Part shown: positions 5,865 to 6,718 of the stretch, one piece after another
Layout of the letters: every line of letters starts with the position of its first letter
Position numbering within the stretch: the stretch's first letter is position 1
DNA from: an uncultured Coriobacteriaceae bacterium
GTDB taxonomy: Bacteria; Actinomycetota; Coriobacteriia; Coriobacteriales; UMGS124
NCBI GenBank assembly: GCA_902783515.1
Contig: CACZRK010000231.1
Location: 1 to 6,718 of the forward strand
Direction: 5' to 3'
Length of the DNA: 6,718 bases
The notes under the pieces: generated by a model
What the model was told of the DNA's origin: nothing
Seen by the model: the letters and a program-made list of their open reading frames with translations, nothing else
Databases searched by the model: none
Program-made: the position numbers and the translations under genes

Positions 5865-6110
5865 GCGAACCCGTCGGACGGCCACACGATCGAGCAGGCC
5901 TGCGAGGACGTCGCGAGGTCGCATGACCTTACCCCGCGTGAGCTGGACGTCCTTGTGCTGCTCGCCCGCGGGCGCAACGCTGCGTACATCGAGGAGGAGC
6001 TCACCTTGGCGCACAACACCGTGAAGTCCTACATCAAGCATGTCTACGCCAAGCTTGGCGTCCACAGCCAGCAGGAGCTCATCGACCTCGTGGAGCGAAC
6101 CTCGGCATAG
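5865..6110 (+). pseudogene. LuxR HTH domain stranded behind an in-frame TAG
   Basis: Eighty-one codons continue the frame of the preceding membrane protein without any shift and end at TAG 6108-6110. A linker (ANPSDGHTIEQACEDVARSHD) is followed by a complete GerE/LuxR-type HTH. It includes LTPRELDVLVLLARGRN, AAYIEEELTLAHNTVKSYI (scaffold and recognition helices) and KHVYAKLGVHSQQELIDLV. These positions match the LuxR consensus closely and show no decay. No ATG, GTG or TTG occurs in frame between 5865 and the first HTH helix; the first is GTG 5955, inside the domain. Independent translation of a whole HTH is therefore unlikely. The domain is lost unless the TAG is read through, suppressed, or is a sequence error. 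I call it a pseudogene fragment for that reason; a recent nonsense change is the simplest reading. Confidence 0.75.
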
Positions 6111-6123
6111 GGGCTGCGAGCGC

Positions 6124-6172
6124 GGGCGACCTCGTCGGCTCCCGTCGGCGCGCCTGCCGCCGCCAGTCGCCC
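6124..6172. terminator. Weak inverted repeat between regulator and GGDEF gene
   Basis: GGGCGAC (6124-6130) and GTCGCCC (6166-6172) are perfect 7-bp arms with a 35-nt loop that contains further pairing (GGCG 6147-6150 with CGCC 6158-6161). It lies in the 70-bp gap between the convergent stops. It could end transcription of both genes, but the long loop and lack of a T-run make this weak. Confidence 0.3.
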
Positions 6173-6180
6173 CCGACCCC

Positions 6181-6718
6181 TCAGCGCGCCCGGCGCCGGT
6201 GGCGGCGCGCCTTGTCGGCGTACATCGCGCGATCGGCGCGGCGGGCGGCGCCCTGGAAGCTCTCCCCCGCGCGGTAGAGGGCGACGCCGACGGCCATGGT
6301 GTCGCCGCCCTGCTCGTCAAGACGGTCGCGCACCATGCGCTGCAGGGCCGCCGCGTCGCGCGGCACGTCGTCGCCCGCCTTCATGAGCACGATGAACTCG
6401 TCGCCGCCCACGCGGTACGCCGTGCCCTCGCCGAACGCGCGCTCGAGCGCGCACGCGGCGCCGCGCAGAAGAGCGTCGCCCGCGCCGTGGCCGTCGCCGT
6501 CGTTGACCTCCTTGAGGCCGTTGAGGTCGGCGTAGATCACGACGACCTCCTGACCGGCGGCGATGCGGTCGGCGTCCCCGTACAGCGCGCGGCGGTTCGG
6601 CAGGCCGGTCAGCTCGTCATGCGTGCTCGCATAGTTCAGTCGCCGCACGAGGCGGTTGTTCTCGGCCGTCTCCGACAGGAAGAGCGCGGCCGTGCGCAGC
6701 ACGCGTTCCATGTTCGCC
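6181..6718 (-). CDS. Diguanylate cyclase, GGDEF domain (5' end outside window)
   Basis: The frame runs open into the right edge of the window, so the N-terminus, probably with a sensory or membrane part, is missing. An ATG at 6711 exists but need not be the start. Numbered from that Met, a short helical stretch (10-30) leads into DELTGLPNRRAL (32-43), ADLNGLKEVND (61-71), GHGAGDALL (74-82), RVGGDEFIVL (100-109) and the closing RADRAMYADKAR. D62 and the GGDEF Asp/Glu (104-105) keep the metal site, and N70 and D79 keep the GTP-contact positions, so the domain should make cyclic di-GMP from two GTP. The RxxD inhibitory site normally placed five residues before GGDEF is absent (FGEG there), so product inhibition through that site is not expected. 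No EAL domain follows; the protein ends soon after the GGDEF domain in an Arg-rich tail. It is convergent with the regulator and has no evident functional link. Confidence 0.92.
   Translation of the reverse strand, partial: ANMERVLRTAALFLSETAENNRLVRRLNYASTHDELTGLPNRRALYGDADRIAAGQEVVVIYADLNGLKEVNDGDGHGAGDALLRGAACALERAFGEGTAYRVGGDEFIVLMKAGDDVPRDAAALQRMVRDRLDEQGGDTMAVGVALYRAGESFQGAARRADRAMYADKARRHRRRAR

Noticed and set aside
4635..6110. Programmed frameshift joining the sensor and HTH
   Set aside because: Both parts are in the same frame; only a stop codon separates them, so no shift is needed.
1..6718. CRISPR arrays, tRNA genes, insertion sequences or phage elements
   Set aside because: No regularly spaced repeats, cloverleaf or CCA-type ends, transposase motifs or terminal inverted repeats were seen on either strand.

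Overview
This is a GC-rich window in which overlapping spurious open frames are common. Its gene content suggests a Coriobacteriia genome (Eggerthellaceae or Atopobiaceae type). The main pointer is a Tat-exported FAD-dependent 'fumarate reductase-like' flavoprotein transcribed divergently from a polytopic-membrane LuxR-type regulator, an arrangement typical of that class. The assignment rests on protein resemblance and gene arrangement only; there is no rRNA or other marker gene here.

Layout. At 1-120 lies a leader with a short hairpin and a possible nine-codon leader ORF overlapping the next start. At 121-1419 (+) is an 11-TM Nramp-fold transporter that lacks the DPGN and MPH metal-binding motifs of true MntH/Nramp proteins. 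A very strong hairpin (1432-1466) separates it from a convergent serine O-acetyltransferase (cysE, 1504-2421, -). cysE has its own Shine-Dalgarno sequence, a perfect TATAAT -10 box and an operator-like inverted repeat. The 296-bp gap between cysE and the next gene holds two GC-rich inverted repeats. At 2718-4466 (-) is the Tat-signal FAD oxidoreductase. A roughly 200-bp divergent regulatory region rich in repeats and palindromes follows. On its other side is the LuxR-type regulator (4677-6110, +), which an in-frame amber codon at 5862-5864 divides into a membrane part and a LuxR DNA-binding part. The window closes with the C-terminal part of a GGDEF diguanylate cyclase (6181-6718, -), convergent with the regulator.

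How the genes may work together (inference). The flavoprotein and the divergent membrane LuxR protein look like a one-component sensor/reductase pair: the membrane protein senses a small molecule or membrane state and controls a periplasmic terminal reductase. The window encodes no heme partner or quinol dehydrogenase, so electrons must come from proteins encoded elsewhere. The transporter, cysE and GGDEF gene have no visible functional link to this pair.

The most notable observation is the single in-frame TAG in the regulator. The frame stays open on both sides of it, the HTH domain after it is fully conserved, and no usable restart codon precedes the HTH. It is therefore a recent nonsense mutation, a sequence error, or a readthrough site. 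TAG is used as an ordinary terminator by cysE and at the end of the same regulator frame, which argues against codon reassignment.
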